From: Gemmatimonadota bacterium
GTDB taxonomy: Bacteria > 4572-55 > J002
Reading direction: 5' to 3'
NCBI GenBank assembly: GCA_003697105.1
Contig: RFFQ01000170.1
Coordinates: 1-55,172 of the forward strand
Length of the DNA: 55,172 nucleotides
Shown here: piece after piece, positions 41,746 through 51,005 of the stretch
Layout of the letters: each line of letters begins with the position of its first letter
Numbering within the stretch: position 1 is the first letter of the stretch
Program-made: the position numbers and the translations under genes
Notes under the pieces: generated by a model
Told to the model about the DNA's origin: nothing
The model's database searches: none
What the model saw: only the letters and a program-made list of their open reading frames with translations

Positions 41746-41762
41746 CGCAACCCTTATACCAT
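41746..41762 (-). promoter_or_regulatory. sigma-54-type promoter of the pilin gene
   Basis: On the minus strand TGGTATAAGGGTTGC has GG and GC exactly 10 nt apart, the -24/-12 arrangement (consensus TGGCACG-N4-TTGC). It is 94 nt before the pilin start, and pilin genes are classic sigma-54 targets through PilS/PilR. The -24 half is less than ideal. Confidence 0.55.
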
Positions 41763-41846
41763 ACCGGCAGTAACCTTTGTAACTAACTGATATTAAATAC
41801 CGGTAAAAGCTTAAAGCTACGAACGTTTACGTTTTTTTAATCTGGA

Positions 41847-41887
41847 TGCAGGTTGCAAGATACAAATCATATTTGCAATTTGCAATT
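41847..41887 (+). repeat. degenerate heptamer array (TGCAATT-type)
   Basis: Units TGCAGGT, TGCAAGA, TACAAAT, CATATT, TGCAATT, TGCAATT run almost in 7-nt register. It ends 7 nt before the stop of the VWA gene. Confidence 0.6.
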
Positions 41888-41893
41888 TTAGGA

Positions 41894-44773
41894 TTATTGG
41901 TGTTTCGCTCGTTGTTTTGCCTTCAATAATCGTGACGTATAGCTTTCGGTCTCATCCGGCGGTTCATGCTCCGTCACATCACGTTGTGGAGGAGCGGGGG
42001 CTTCGATATCCGGTATATCGGGCATAAACACCGTACCGGTGGTTTCGGTGGAATGTGAGGAAAGGTCAGGTTCTTCAGAAGTGGATATAGCGGGCGTCTT
42101 GTGATGCTTTAATTCTTGTTTGCGGTGGATCAATTGTGACATCCCGGCACTCCGAGAAGGACGGTTTTCCGGACGCGGTTTGGGGGTCAGATAACTCCTC
42201 ATCCCAGCTAATTTCGCCACAAGTGGGTCAAATTGGTGCCACTCGATCATCAACCGGCGGATGAGAACATCCAGAAAAAAAAGCACAATCGCAATTTGAA
42301 CTAGGTACTCCCAAATATCTACCGGTAACGTAACGGTCTCTAAATTGTGTTGGTACACCTCTTCAGGAGACCGGATCAGTGTCCCTCCGGTCTGTTGGGC
42401 GGCATGTTGCAACAAATTGGGGTCACTCTCAAAAGATTGAAATTCAGAGGAATACGGAATTTTTAAGCCGGCAGTCTCAAATCCGGTTTGGTCTTTAGCG
42501 AAAATATGAACTAGGTAAATTCCGGGTTCATTAATGGCAAACTCACTTTCATACCGTCCCGGGGCGGTTTGGCGGATGCGTAGCGGTTTATTTTCCAGTT
42601 TTGGATTGACCAACACACCTTCTAATTCCAAAAAATTACGGAAATTACCGGCGGCATCTATGGCATCGATAACCACGTGCCCCTTTTGTTGGATGGCTTC
42701 TAACCGCACATCAAAGGGCTGAGTGGAAACCTTGCGCATCGTCCAGCGGAGAACTTGCTGCCAAAAGGGCTGAAAATATGCCCAATTCAGCCAATTGACC
42801 GCCCAACGTGTGTCTGCATCGGAAGTAAATGCCACCGACCGACCCAAACCAAATTGCCATGCTGCCAGCAGTGGAGCATCATGGTGGGTAACCCAGATCG
42901 TCTCTGCGGTGGACTTGGGGGAGGTCCCTACATAGCCTAACAGTGGGGGTACTAGCGGGGGAATTCCCTTCAACATTGGGTGCGGTTGCACCTGCCGCGG
43001 GACAAATTCTTCCTCAATCAGGTACGAACGCGATGCCAAGAGGGTCTCTTTCGTGAATATCTGGGGAACACGACGCGCATTTTTACTGGCATAATACCGC
43101 CCGCCCCCGCGTTGGGCTAGTTGTTGCATTAATAGGTCATCCGCATCCCCACCAATCGCCACTGTAGAGATGGTAATATTGGCGCCGGTTGCCTTCTGCA
43201 CCAATGAATCAAAATTTCCCGGGGCAGTGCGTCCATCGGATAAAATAATAATATGCTTAAGTTGGGTTTCGAGCGTTTTCAAGGCGTTAATAGCTTCTGC
43301 CAATGCCGGTTCTAGGTTTGTCCCGCCTCCCGGACGCAGAGTCGCCACCTCGGATATAATTCGTTTACGCTCATTTGTCGCCCGCATCTTCACGATCCAT
43401 TTTGCCGCGCCATCGAAGCCGATAACACCTACCCGGTCGGTATCAGAAAGTAAAGAGATAGAGGCAATAGTAGCTTCCTTGGCAATTTCAATCTTTTCCA
43501 CACCGCCACTCAAATCTGCCATACTACCCGATTTATCGATCACGAACACAATCCCCAGCGAAGGAAAATAGGTTTTGCTCTTCAAATCCATATTGACCGG
43601 TAAGGCACGCTCAACAGGTGTTTGATAGTAACCTCCCACGCCAAAGCTATTTTCTCCCCCGACCATGATAAAGCCCCCGCCAAAATCCCGCACGTAGCTT
43701 TCCACCGCCCGCATTTGGTCATCCGAAAACTGAAGGGCAGAAACATTGTTGATCAGAATGGCGTCGTAATTTTGTAACGCGATCAACGAGCCCGGCAGTT
43801 GTCCCGCCGAACCCACATCAATATCCAGCGAAGTGGTGAGCGGCAAGAGTGCCTGCTGAAGTGGCTCCGAAGGGTTAATCAGTAAGACCTTGGAACGCCC
43901 CACAACCCGCGTGAACGAACCCGCCCGGTTATTTTCGACAATCTGATCCGAATCCGTTTCTAAACGCACATCATAGGTAAATAGACCCGTCTCATCGAGA
44001 ACTTCCCGAAAACGATAGACTTCTTTCCCGGGATCGAGTTTTACCATTACCGGTTCACGAACCGGGCTGCCATTCCGGTAAAGCCAAAGAGTACCTTTCG
44101 CCTTGCCGGAACTCCGTAAAATCGTTGCCACCTCAAAGGGTTCGCCGGGGTTGATCGTTTGCGGAGTAATGACATCTTCCACTAGAACCTCTTGAGTAAC
44201 TTCCATCTGGAGCGGAATCACACTGATTTCGATACCATTTGTGCCCGCTAACGAGGCTTCCTGCAACAAGTCACCCTCCGTTTGATTCCCATCACTGATG
44301 ATCACAATCCGTTTTTGGGCGTCTGGTGGGAAAAGCCCCATCCCTAAACGCACGGCTTCCGCCAGATTGCTAGCCGTCCGTATTGGAGTCGATGTAAACG
44401 TACCTAATACAGGGGTCGCTACAGGAGTTTGTTCGACCAGTGCATTCTTCCCGAATAAAATAATACCCAAGATGTCATCCGCCGGTTTTTCTGCCGCCAC
44501 CAACTGGATAAAACTCTGTGCAAACGGTTCGCTTTGGTGGCGAATACTATCCGACACATCAACCAAAAAGATCACCGCTAATTTCTGGCTGGATTTGACC
44601 CACTGTATCCCTGCCAAACTGAAGATCAATAACAAAAAGAGAGTCACCCGCAAGATCAAGGAAATGACCCGTCGAAAAAAAGGTATATCAGATAAACTGT
44701 GACGATACCATTTAAATATCCAGTAAAGCAACGGTAACAGCAGCAAAAATAAGGGCTTAGAAAAGGTGATCAT
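41894..44773 (-). CDS. membrane protein with two VWA domains and a GATase1-like domain
   Basis: 959 residues. Two N-terminal membrane helices (about 5-20 and 36-58). A VWA-like domain with a MIDAS-type 'IFLVDVSDSIRHQ' (about 67-79) follows. Then a beta-rich middle, a glutamine-amidotransferase-like segment with 'YVRDFGGGFIMVGGENSFG' (about 355-373), and a second VWA with an intact MIDAS 'VFVIDKSGSMADL' (about 405) and 'GVIGFDGAAKWIV'. One late transmembrane helix lies at about 815-835, and the tail is disordered. The layout matches a family often placed near BatA/YegL-type membrane proteins, of unknown function. The start codon directly abuts a GGGATCA repeat on the other strand, with no Shine-Dalgarno. 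Confidence 0.88.
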   Translation of the reverse strand: MITFSKPLFLLLLPLLYWIFKWYRHSLSDIPFFRRVISLILRVTLFLLLIFSLAGIQWVKSSQKLAVIFLVDVSDSIRHQSEPFAQSFIQLVAAEKPADDILGIILFGKNALVEQTPVATPVLGTFTSTPIRTASNLAEAVRLGMGLFPPDAQKRIVIISDGNQTEGDLLQEASLAGTNGIEISVIPLQMEVTQEVLVEDVITPQTINPGEPFEVATILRSSGKAKGTLWLYRNGSPVREPVMVKLDPGKEVYRFREVLDETGLFTYDVRLETDSDQIVENNRAGSFTRVVGRSKVLLINPSEPLQQALLPLTTSLDIDVGSAGQLPGSLIALQNYDAILINNVSALQFSDDQMRAVESYVRDFGGGFIMVGGENSFGVGGYYQTPVERALPVNMDLKSKTYFPSLGIVFVIDKSGSMADLSGGVEKIEIAKEATIASISLLSDTDRVGVIGFDGAAKWIVKMRATNERKRIISEVATLRPGGGTNLEPALAEAINALKTLETQLKHIIILSDGRTAPGNFDSLVQKATGANITISTVAIGGDADDLLMQQLAQRGGGRYYASKNARRVPQIFTKETLLASRSYLIEEEFVPRQVQPHPMLKGIPPLVPPLLGYVGTSPKSTAETIWVTHHDAPLLAAWQFGLGRSVAFTSDADTRWAVNWLNWAYFQPFWQQVLRWTMRKVSTQPFDVRLEAIQQKGHVVIDAIDAAGNFRNFLELEGVLVNPKLENKPLRIRQTAPGRYESEFAINEPGIYLVHIFAKDQTGFETAGLKIPYSSEFQSFESDPNLLQHAAQQTGGTLIRSPEEVYQHNLETVTLPVDIWEYLVQIAIVLFFLDVLIRRLMIEWHQFDPLVAKLAGMRSYLTPKPRPENRPSRSAGMSQLIHRKQELKHHKTPAISTSEEPDLSSHSTETTGTVFMPDIPDIEAPAPPQRDVTEHEPPDETESYTSRLLKAKQRAKHQ

Positions 44774-44807
44774 GGGATCAGGGTTTAGGGATTAGGGATC
44801 AGGGATT
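44774..44807 (+). repeat. GGGATCA heptamer array
   Basis: GGGATCA, GGGTTTA, GGGATTA, GGGATCA and GGGATT in perfect 7-nt register (4.9 copies). On the minus strand it ends at the ATG of the VWA gene, replacing a ribosome site. Confidence 0.9.
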
Positions 44808-44884
44808 GACAACTCGTGAAGAATAAAATGTAACGCGGATCGGAATGGGAATCAAGAAAAATAGGCATAATTACCGGATTTTAC

Positions 44885-44913
44885 TTGACATTTAACCGGA
44901 TCAGAGAAATAAT
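44885..44913 (+). promoter_or_regulatory. sigma-70-type promoter candidate of the TPR gene
   Basis: TTGACA (44885-44890), 17 nt, AATAAT (44908-44913), about 50 nt before the start at 44964. The -10 is non-ideal. Confidence 0.5.
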
Positions 44914-44963
44914 TTAAGAGTAATCAGCAATGCAACCTTATGTCATTGAAGGTGGGTCAGGTC

Positions 44964-46649
44964 ATGTCACTTTCCCCGGAATCGATTAGCGCGGAACAAA
45001 CAGAATTACAATACCGGCGTCAGATTGCGCAAAATCCACAAAACCCAGAAAATCATTATTTTTTAGGAAAGCTACTGGAAAACCGGCAGGAATTGGATCA
45101 GGCAGTGGAGTGTTATTACTCCGCACTACAATATGATCCCCAAAATTATGATTACCACATCACCTTGGGCAATGTCCTTCGCCATTTGGAGCGATACGAG
45201 GATGCCGGATCGATTTTCAAAACAGCGATTCAGTTACAGCCCGAACGTAGCGAGGCATATTATGAGCTGGGTCTCCTGCTCAAACAGCAACAGCGTTACG
45301 AAAGTGCTTTGCCCAATTTGGTCTTGGCACATAAGTACAAGCCCAGTGATGTAGAGATCGCCCAAACACTGGGATCATTGCAACATCTGTTACACCGGTT
45401 TGACGATGCAGAAGTCATGTTGCGCCATGCCCTCAAACTCAATCCAGACAACGGTGAGGTACATTACCGGCTGGCCCTATTATACCGCGATCAGGAGCGG
45501 TTTGAGGAAGCCATGCAGCACCTGCACACCGCACAAAGCCTCGACCCCAAAGACATCCGCTACCGGACAGCGCTTGCGAGCATATTTTTGCGGGAAAATC
45601 ATGCCGCTCAAGCCATTCAAGAACTAAAGGAAGCAATCCTTATTGATTCAGAAAACTCAGAAGTCTATTATCATTTAGGCGTCGCATACTATCTGAAAAA
45701 GGATTTTTCCATTGCCCAAGGACACCTCGAACACGCTATCGATATTAATCCCAATGATTCTGCCGCACACGTTTTGCTCGGTAACATCTATTATCATCAA
45801 CGGGACTATAACCGCACAGAAAAGGCTTATTGCCGTGCAATTGCGATTAAACCGGATAACATCCACCACCATATGTTACTGGCAAATTTTCTGCGGGATC
45901 GGCAGCGCTACTCCGAGGCAGAAAAGGTTTACCGGCAAGCCCTAGCAAAAGAACCCCATAACATCCAGATTTATCTTGAGTTAGGTAAAAATCAAGAACA
46001 AAACAACGAGATCGATAAAGCCGAGCAAACATATCGCCAAGTTCTGGAAATGGAGCCGGATCACCCGCAAGTACTGTGGATCATGGGCAATGTGCTGAAA
46101 AAACAGTGTCGCTATGATGAAGCAGAGATATTTTTCCAGCGAGCAATCAAACAAAACCCGCAAAATCCTGAATTGCAAGGTGATTATGGGGAGCTACTCT
46201 ACCGGTTGAAACAGTACGAAAAAGCCCGGCAATATTACGAAAACGCCATTCAACAACGACCAGAAGATGCGTTATTACGGTATCGCTTAGCCACCGTGCT
46301 GGACAAAGCCGAATTATACGATTTAGCCCATCAACAATATGAAGAATTGGTGCAACTCAGTGGACAAAACGGTCGTAGTCGAGAGGCACTGGCGGAGTTT
46401 TTGGTGGAACTGAAGCATATTTCCCGCAATGAACAGCAAACCATTGACAAACTGCTCTCAAACCAACAAGATATTTTGATGATGAATAAAATGATTGAAA
46501 AACGGCTAGACCAAATGAGTGCCATGCAAGACCGGCTATTGCAAAAACTAGAAGAAATTGAAAAACGTAATCACCAATTGATGGCAATGATCGAGCAACT
46601 CCCCGAGCACATGAACGAAGAAAAGTCCAAATGGACGTTTTGGAGATAG
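44964..46649 (+). CDS. large tetratricopeptide-repeat protein
   Basis: 561 residues from the ATG at 44964 (AAGGTGG 8 nt upstream; an ATG at 44940 lacks a site). About 13 TPR units fill residues 20-465, mostly with canonical A-x-x-x-Y/L-x-x-A and Pro32 positions ('LDQAVECYYSALQYDPQNYD'). A C-terminal coiled coil (about 485-555, 'MIEKRLDQMSAMQDRLLQKL') ends in EKSKWTFWR. There is no signal peptide. It is presumably a cytoplasmic protein-binding scaffold. The next gene starts 10 nt later and encodes an exported protein. Confidence 0.9.
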   Translation: MSLSPESISAEQTELQYRRQIAQNPQNPENHYFLGKLLENRQELDQAVECYYSALQYDPQNYDYHITLGNVLRHLERYEDAGSIFKTAIQLQPERSEAYYELGLLLKQQQRYESALPNLVLAHKYKPSDVEIAQTLGSLQHLLHRFDDAEVMLRHALKLNPDNGEVHYRLALLYRDQERFEEAMQHLHTAQSLDPKDIRYRTALASIFLRENHAAQAIQELKEAILIDSENSEVYYHLGVAYYLKKDFSIAQGHLEHAIDINPNDSAAHVLLGNIYYHQRDYNRTEKAYCRAIAIKPDNIHHHMLLANFLRDRQRYSEAEKVYRQALAKEPHNIQIYLELGKNQEQNNEIDKAEQTYRQVLEMEPDHPQVLWIMGNVLKKQCRYDEAEIFFQRAIKQNPQNPELQGDYGELLYRLKQYEKARQYYENAIQQRPEDALLRYRLATVLDKAELYDLAHQQYEELVQLSGQNGRSREALAEFLVELKHISRNEQQTIDKLLSNQQDILMMNKMIEKRLDQMSAMQDRLLQKLEEIEKRNHQLMAMIEQLPEHMNEEKSKWTFWR

Positions 46650-46658
46650 GAGGTTTGG

Positions 46659-47444
46659 ATGAAGTACGCCGTACCGTTGGTACTTTTTATTGGACTGATA
46701 AGCGCGGGTACTCTTTTAGCCCAAAAAGCCGTACCCCCCGGTAAGATTGACTACATGAAAGGCATTGTCACTGCCACCGGCATCGGGACGCTCAATCCCA
46801 ATGTACCGGAACAGATGCGACGCCCCGTGGCAATTAAAGCCGCTAAATTGGATGCTTTTCGGAATCTGCTGGATCAGGTCAAGCGGGTGCAATTAGATGG
46901 CACAACTACCGTTGAGAGCCAAATGTTAGCCAGCGATTACCTCCACACGCAGGTGGAAGGGGTGGTCAAAAATTTTGAGGTTACCAATACCCAATACCGG
47001 AATGATGGCACTGTGGAAATCACCGTCCAACTGAGCTTATACGGCGAACTGGCGGATATCCTATTGCCCCCTCAATCCGCAGCGGAAACCCCTCCGACAG
47101 CGCGTGATGAGACGCCAACCTACACCGGCGTGGTTTTGGATGCACGCGGTTTGGATGTTCAACCGGCATTAGCGCCAAACGTGCTAAACGAGCAGGAACA
47201 ACCGGTCTATGGGTTTAATAAAGTGGCACGCACAGAAGCCATCACACATGGCGTTGTGGGGTATTATACCGACCCAGAACAGGCAAAAAAAGACCCCCGC
47301 CACGGGGATAAACCGTTGGAAATAAAGGTAATACGGACAACAGAAAACAAGGTTGATTTGATTATTTCCAATGCGGATGCGGCAACGTTGAAATCCAATG
47401 TAACCCTTTTGAAAAAGGCAAATGTGTTGGTGCTGATCGATTAG
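46659..47444 (+). CDS. exported LPP20-like protein
   Basis: 261 residues. Signal peptide KYAVPLVLFIGLISAGTLLA (cleavage after AQK region). The core has 'AIKAAKLDAFRNLLDQVKRV' and 'VEGVVKNFEVTNTQYRNDGT' then 'VEITVQLSLYG', the pattern of LPP20/FlgT-N-type domains (repeated beta-alpha with A-x-x-D-A-x-R-x-L). AGGAGG precedes the ATG. The C-terminal part (about 140-261) is a second alpha/beta domain with no recognised relatives. No lipobox Cys, so it is periplasmic. Function unknown. Confidence 0.75.
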   Translation: MKYAVPLVLFIGLISAGTLLAQKAVPPGKIDYMKGIVTATGIGTLNPNVPEQMRRPVAIKAAKLDAFRNLLDQVKRVQLDGTTTVESQMLASDYLHTQVEGVVKNFEVTNTQYRNDGTVEITVQLSLYGELADILLPPQSAAETPPTARDETPTYTGVVLDARGLDVQPALAPNVLNEQEQPVYGFNKVARTEAITHGVVGYYTDPEQAKKDPRHGDKPLEIKVIRTTENKVDLIISNADAATLKSNVTLLKKANVLVLID

Positions 47445-47454
47445 TGGCAAAAGG

Positions 47455-47919
47455 CTAAACTTGTAGGGTCAATAGGATCAGCAAAAGCAAAATTATGGTG
47501 TATCCGATTCCCCCCACTTTCAAACCCCAATCGACTGGAATCACGGGAACAAACTGCCGGATAATTAAAAAGACGTAGCTGATACTGACCGGCAATAATC
47601 CCAACCAGAAAGCAATCCCCACCGGACGGTGTAAGAGCATCACCACCGGAATTGCCGCCAACGACCCCACAACAAAGGCGGAAAATGTACGGCGCGCCAG
47701 TCCAACGGGTGTCAGGTTCAGGTAAATCTCCAGCCCCCCGGTCACTATCCCCAACGGAAGGACCGTCATCCACCAAATGTCCCGCCACCGGTGCAAACTC
47801 ACCAAATCGATCATCAAACTAAGAGCGATGCCGGCAAAGCTAGCGGCGCCAATAGCTAAAACCATCCGGGTAATCCGGTCGGATCGGCTCTGTTCTTCTA
47901 TTTCTTCTCTTGTGTTCAT
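47455..47919 (-). CDS. four-helix integral membrane protein
   Basis: 154 residues from the ATG at 47919 (GGGGGGTTGGTG upstream). A short charged N-terminus (NTREEIEEQSRSDRITR) is followed by four membrane helices at about 18-40, 48-65, 80-110 and 130-153. No recognised motif. It is convergent with the LPP20-like gene (10 nt apart). Confidence 0.65.
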   Translation of the reverse strand: MNTREEIEEQSRSDRITRMVLAIGAASFAGIALSLMIDLVSLHRWRDIWWMTVLPLGIVTGGLEIYLNLTPVGLARRTFSAFVVGSLAAIPVVMLLHRPVGIAFWLGLLPVSISYVFLIIRQFVPVIPVDWGLKVGGIGYTIILLLLILLTLQV

Positions 47920-47938
47920 CACCAACCCCCCAATAACA

Positions 47939-47972
47939 ACACCCCGATTTCAGCAAGTCAAAACCGGGGTGT
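47939..47972 (-). terminator. probable terminator after etfA
   Basis: ACACCCCG (47939-47946) pairs with CGGGGTGT (47965-47972), giving an 8-bp stem. On the minus strand TGTTATT follows, a weak T tract. It lies between etfA and the 4-TM gene. Confidence 0.55.
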
Positions 47973-48007
47973 CTCAAATCATCCTTCAATGTCTCGTCAT
48001 CATTCGT

Positions 48008-48988
48008 TTAACCGGTATATCCGGCGGCGGCAAGTTCCGCTTTTAATTGGGGTACGACTTCAAATAGGTCGCCTACAATGCCGTAGTTTGCCACTTTGAA
48101 GATCGGCGCATCGGCATCTTTGTTGATCGCCACAATACACTTGGAAGACGACATCCCTGCCAGATGTTGAATTGCCCCGGAAATCCCGATGGCAATATAC
48201 AACTGTGGGGAAACGGTTTTTCCAGTCTGCCCGACCTGATGATCATGGGAGACCCAACCGGCATCCACAATCGCCCGGGACGCGCCTGCCGCAGCATGAA
48301 GTTGTGCCGCGAGTTCTTCGATCAGTTTGTAGTTTTCGGCAGCACCCAAGCCACGACCGCCAGAAACAATAATATCGGCTTCGGTCAATTCAACGTGTCC
48401 CCCACCGGAGACATGGGTTTCCCGCACCTTCACCGGCACATCACCTGCAGGCACCGTTAAGTGCTCCAACACAGGCGAGGCACTGGTATCCGGTTCGCCG
48501 GGTAAAAAGTTGTTAGGGCGCAAAGTTGCCACTTTAATGGCGGAGGTTATTTCAATCGTCGCATTGATCTTTCCGGCATACATAGGGCGCCGGATCAGCA
48601 GGTTGCCACCCTCGACTTTAAATTCGGTACAATCGGTTGCGACCCCGGCATCCAGTTTGATTCCCACTCGTGGCGCGACATCACGCCCTTGCACCGAAGC
48701 AGAAAGAAAGACGATATCGGCACCGGTTTGTTGTACCGCATCAACGATAATCTGGGTATAGGGTTCGGCGGCATATTCAGCTAACTGGGGATCATCTGCC
48801 ACTAGAACTTTAGCCGCGCCATACTGTCCCAGTGTAGCTGCCATATCGCTCACCCCGTTCCCGATAACCACGGCAACACACTCACGGCCCAGTTGGTCGG
48901 CTACCCGTTTACCTTCGGCAACCGCTTCAAACGCCCATTTTTTAAATTCGTGATTCTGTTGTTCGGCATAAACTAGCACATTTCCCAT
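48008..48988 (-). CDS. etfA: electron transfer flavoprotein subunit alpha
   Basis: 326 residues. The C-terminal FAD domain contains the signature 'VSGGRGLGAAENYKLIEELA' and 'VDAGWVSHDHQVGQTGKTVSPQLYIAIGISGAIQH' spread over 240-285, with 'AINKDADAPIFKVANYGIVGDL' near the end. The N-terminal part (VLVYAEQQNHEFKKWAFEAV) is as expected. It shuttles electrons from acyl-CoA dehydrogenases and similar enzymes to the membrane. AGGAGAAAAAA precedes the ATG. It follows etfB by 28 nt. Confidence 0.97.
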   Translation of the reverse strand: MGNVLVYAEQQNHEFKKWAFEAVAEGKRVADQLGRECVAVVIGNGVSDMAATLGQYGAAKVLVADDPQLAEYAAEPYTQIIVDAVQQTGADIVFLSASVQGRDVAPRVGIKLDAGVATDCTEFKVEGGNLLIRRPMYAGKINATIEITSAIKVATLRPNNFLPGEPDTSASPVLEHLTVPAGDVPVKVRETHVSGGGHVELTEADIIVSGGRGLGAAENYKLIEELAAQLHAAAGASRAIVDAGWVSHDHQVGQTGKTVSPQLYIAIGISGAIQHLAGMSSSKCIVAINKDADAPIFKVANYGIVGDLFEVVPQLKAELAAAGYTG

Positions 48989-49016
48989 TTTTTTCTCCTG
49001 ATTTTAATGTCTCGAC

Positions 49017-49754
49017 TTATAAAACTTTCGCTTCTTCCCGAAGCAATCTAACCAATTCGGCGGCACTCTCAACAATTTTGCCGGCTTCACGGGGGGGCGG
49101 AGGTGTCATTTCTTTGATGACGACCCGTGGTTCGTCAAATGTAATATCGATGGTTTCCACCGGTTTCTTTTTTGCCTTCATAATATTCATCAGTTTGGGG
49201 TAACGGGGTTCAAACTCACCTTTTTGAGCCGTAATCACGCACGGTGTGGAAACCTCCACCACTTGGTGCCCACCATCAATTTCACGTTGGCAGATCAGTT
49301 TATCGCCTTCTTTTGTCACAGATGTTACAAAGGTCACGCACGGGATGCCGAGCATCGTCGCAATTAGTTGCCCGGTTTGGGCATCATCCGTATCGACCGC
49401 TTTCCACCCGAGCCAGAGCACGTCAAATCCTTTATCTTTGATGCTATCGGCAATTGCTTTCGCCGTGGTATAAGCATCTGGAGCCGGTTGGTCAGTTTTC
49501 AAATGAATCCCTCCATCGCCGCCCATGGCAATGGCTTTCCGCATGGATTCGATCACGGCATCGGAGCCAAGTGATAAAATCTGGACACTGCCCCCTTCTG
49601 CTTCCCGCAGCCGAATCGCCATCTCCACCGCAAATTCATCATAAGGGCTAGGTACAAACGTGACACCTTGGGTCTCAATACTAACACCATCACTTGCCAC
49701 TTTGATTTGTGCCGCGGTATCCGGCACATGTTTGACACAACAAATGCTGTTCAC
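49017..49754 (-). CDS. etfB: electron transfer flavoprotein subunit beta
   Basis: 245 residues, GTG start with AAGGAGGATATT upstream. Family motifs: 'CCVKHVPDTAAQIKVA', 'PYDEFAVEMAIRLRE', 'AMGGDGGIHLKTD', and the signature 'ICQREIDGGHQVVEVSTPCV'. With EtfA it binds FAD and AMP. It lies in a two-gene operon. No partner dehydrogenase or ETF-quinone oxidoreductase lies in the window. Confidence 0.96.
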   Translation of the reverse strand: MNSICCVKHVPDTAAQIKVASDGVSIETQGVTFVPSPYDEFAVEMAIRLREAEGGSVQILSLGSDAVIESMRKAIAMGGDGGIHLKTDQPAPDAYTTAKAIADSIKDKGFDVLWLGWKAVDTDDAQTGQLIATMLGIPCVTFVTSVTKEGDKLICQREIDGGHQVVEVSTPCVITAQKGEFEPRYPKLMNIMKAKKKPVETIDITFDEPRVVIKEMTPPPPREAGKIVESAAELVRLLREEAKVL

Positions 49755-49851
49755 AATATCCTCCTTGAGGCATCATAAAGTGAAAAAAATCATTACGGGA
49801 ACTGGGGCTGAAATTAAGCAGGAGACGGTTAAAACGCAAGAGTTTTCGGAT

Positions 49852-50700
49852 TTAGGTATGTTTACGGTCTTGCCAGTTATACAGGGTTCGGGTGGTGACA
49901 TTTAGGTGTTTAGCGGCGGCTTTATTGGTGCGATATGTCCGTATTGCCCACTCCGCAAGTGCTTTATGGTAATCCGCTAACATCTCTTTGGCGGTTCGCC
50001 CGCGCTCAAAGTTGAATTGGGGTGTTGGTGTTGGTGGTGGGGAATGGTACTTGGCAAATTCCTGTTGGGCAAATTCCAGCGCCGATTTGGCCGGGATAAG
50101 TTTTCGAGTGGCGGCATCAAAACTCAAGTATGTTTTGTAATAGATGGCGATTTTTTGCAGATCGCGATAATTACCCGGTAATTGTTCTTGCTGCAACCAT
50201 TCGATCAATTCTGCTTCTAGGGGGCATTCCATAGACTCCGAAAATCGCATCTGCTCCCAGATGGATTGCCAGTCTTGCACCTGGTCCTCAGGGGTTTCCC
50301 GTAAAGGTGGTAACTCGATCACCAATTGGGAAATCCGGTCATAAAAATCGGGAAGTAGCATCTCCCGCAATACCGCAATAGATTGGTTGGAGACAAAAAT
50401 AAGTTTGCACCGCACTCTTTCTGGTTTAGAAGCCCCTACCCGCAGGACGGAAAGGTAGTTATCCTGATCCGTTTCAATTGCTTTCATCAACTTGGCTTGA
50501 ACTCGTTTGGAAAGGTGGTGTACCTCATCCAAAAAGAGAATTTTTTCATGTGCTTCTTGAAAAAGCCCGGGTTTTCCACCTCTTTGGGCACCCGTGAACG
50601 TACCTTCCACATAACCAAATAACTCGGTCTCCGCCATAATATCATCAGCAAAAGCGGCACAATTTGCGGAAACGACCATTCCCGACTTTTTCTCTTTCGT
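49852..50700 (-). pseudogene. N-terminally truncated sigma-54 activator (NtrC-type) remnant
   Basis: Homology begins at about 50700 with 'SGMVVSANCAAFADDIMAETELFGYVEGTF' spanning the region just after Walker A, then 'TGAQRGGKPGLFQEAHEKIL', 'FLDEVHHLSKRVQAKLMKAI' (Walker B) and a C-terminal Fis-type helix-turn-helix 'AAKHLNVTTRTLYNWQDRK'. The GAFTGA loop reads GTFTGA. The N-terminal receiver or sensor domain and the Walker A loop are missing, so it cannot bind ATP. No start codon with a ribosome site is present. The upstream edge runs into a carbamoyltransferase fragment on the opposite strand, so a rearrangement cut the gene. Confidence 0.85.
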
Positions 50701-50714
50701 TCCGGCGGGAATTG

Positions 50715-50960
50715 GCTGGTGTCGTACACGTGGACGGTACGGCACGCATCCAGACCCTTTTTCAGCGGGAAAATAATCCATTCCTATTTGATCTATTGAC
50801 CTACTTAGACGACACATTGCAGATACCGGCACGGATTAACACCTTGTTCAACCGGCGCGGTGAACCTATTGTTCACACCACCACGGATGCCCTCCAAAGT
50901 GCTCGTGCCATGCGTCTGGATGCTGTGGTACTCAATGGCAATCTCACCGCTTTATCCTAG
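50715..50960 (+). pseudogene. carbamoyltransferase (NodU/CmcH family) C-terminal remnant
   Basis: About 81 codons open to a TAG at 50958. They read VVHVDGTARIQTLFQRENNP, then 'FLFDLLTYLDDTLQIPARIN', 'TLFNRRGEPIVHTTTDALQS' and 'MRLDAVVLNG'. This matches the family C-terminus (HVDGTAR.QTV..., LNTSFN.RGEPIV..P.DAL...T.LDAL.LGN), with Thr-Leu replacing the canonical Thr-Ser. More than 80% of the gene is missing. Its 5' edge meets the truncated sigma-54 activator head-on within about 15 nt. Confidence 0.8.
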
Positions 50961-50976
50961 CCTTATCATTTTGTTT

Positions 50977-51005
50977 TTGACAAACCTTCCGTTTTTTCGT
51001 ATGAT
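50977..51005 (+). promoter_or_regulatory. sigma-70-type promoter of the LprI-domain gene
   Basis: TTGACA (50977-50982), 17 nt, TATGAT (51000-51005). The leader to 51132 is about 120 nt and holds an AGGGC-N5-GCCCT hairpin (51045-51059) and a TGTAAA/TTTACA inverted repeat (51059-51088). I recognise no riboswitch. Confidence 0.75.
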
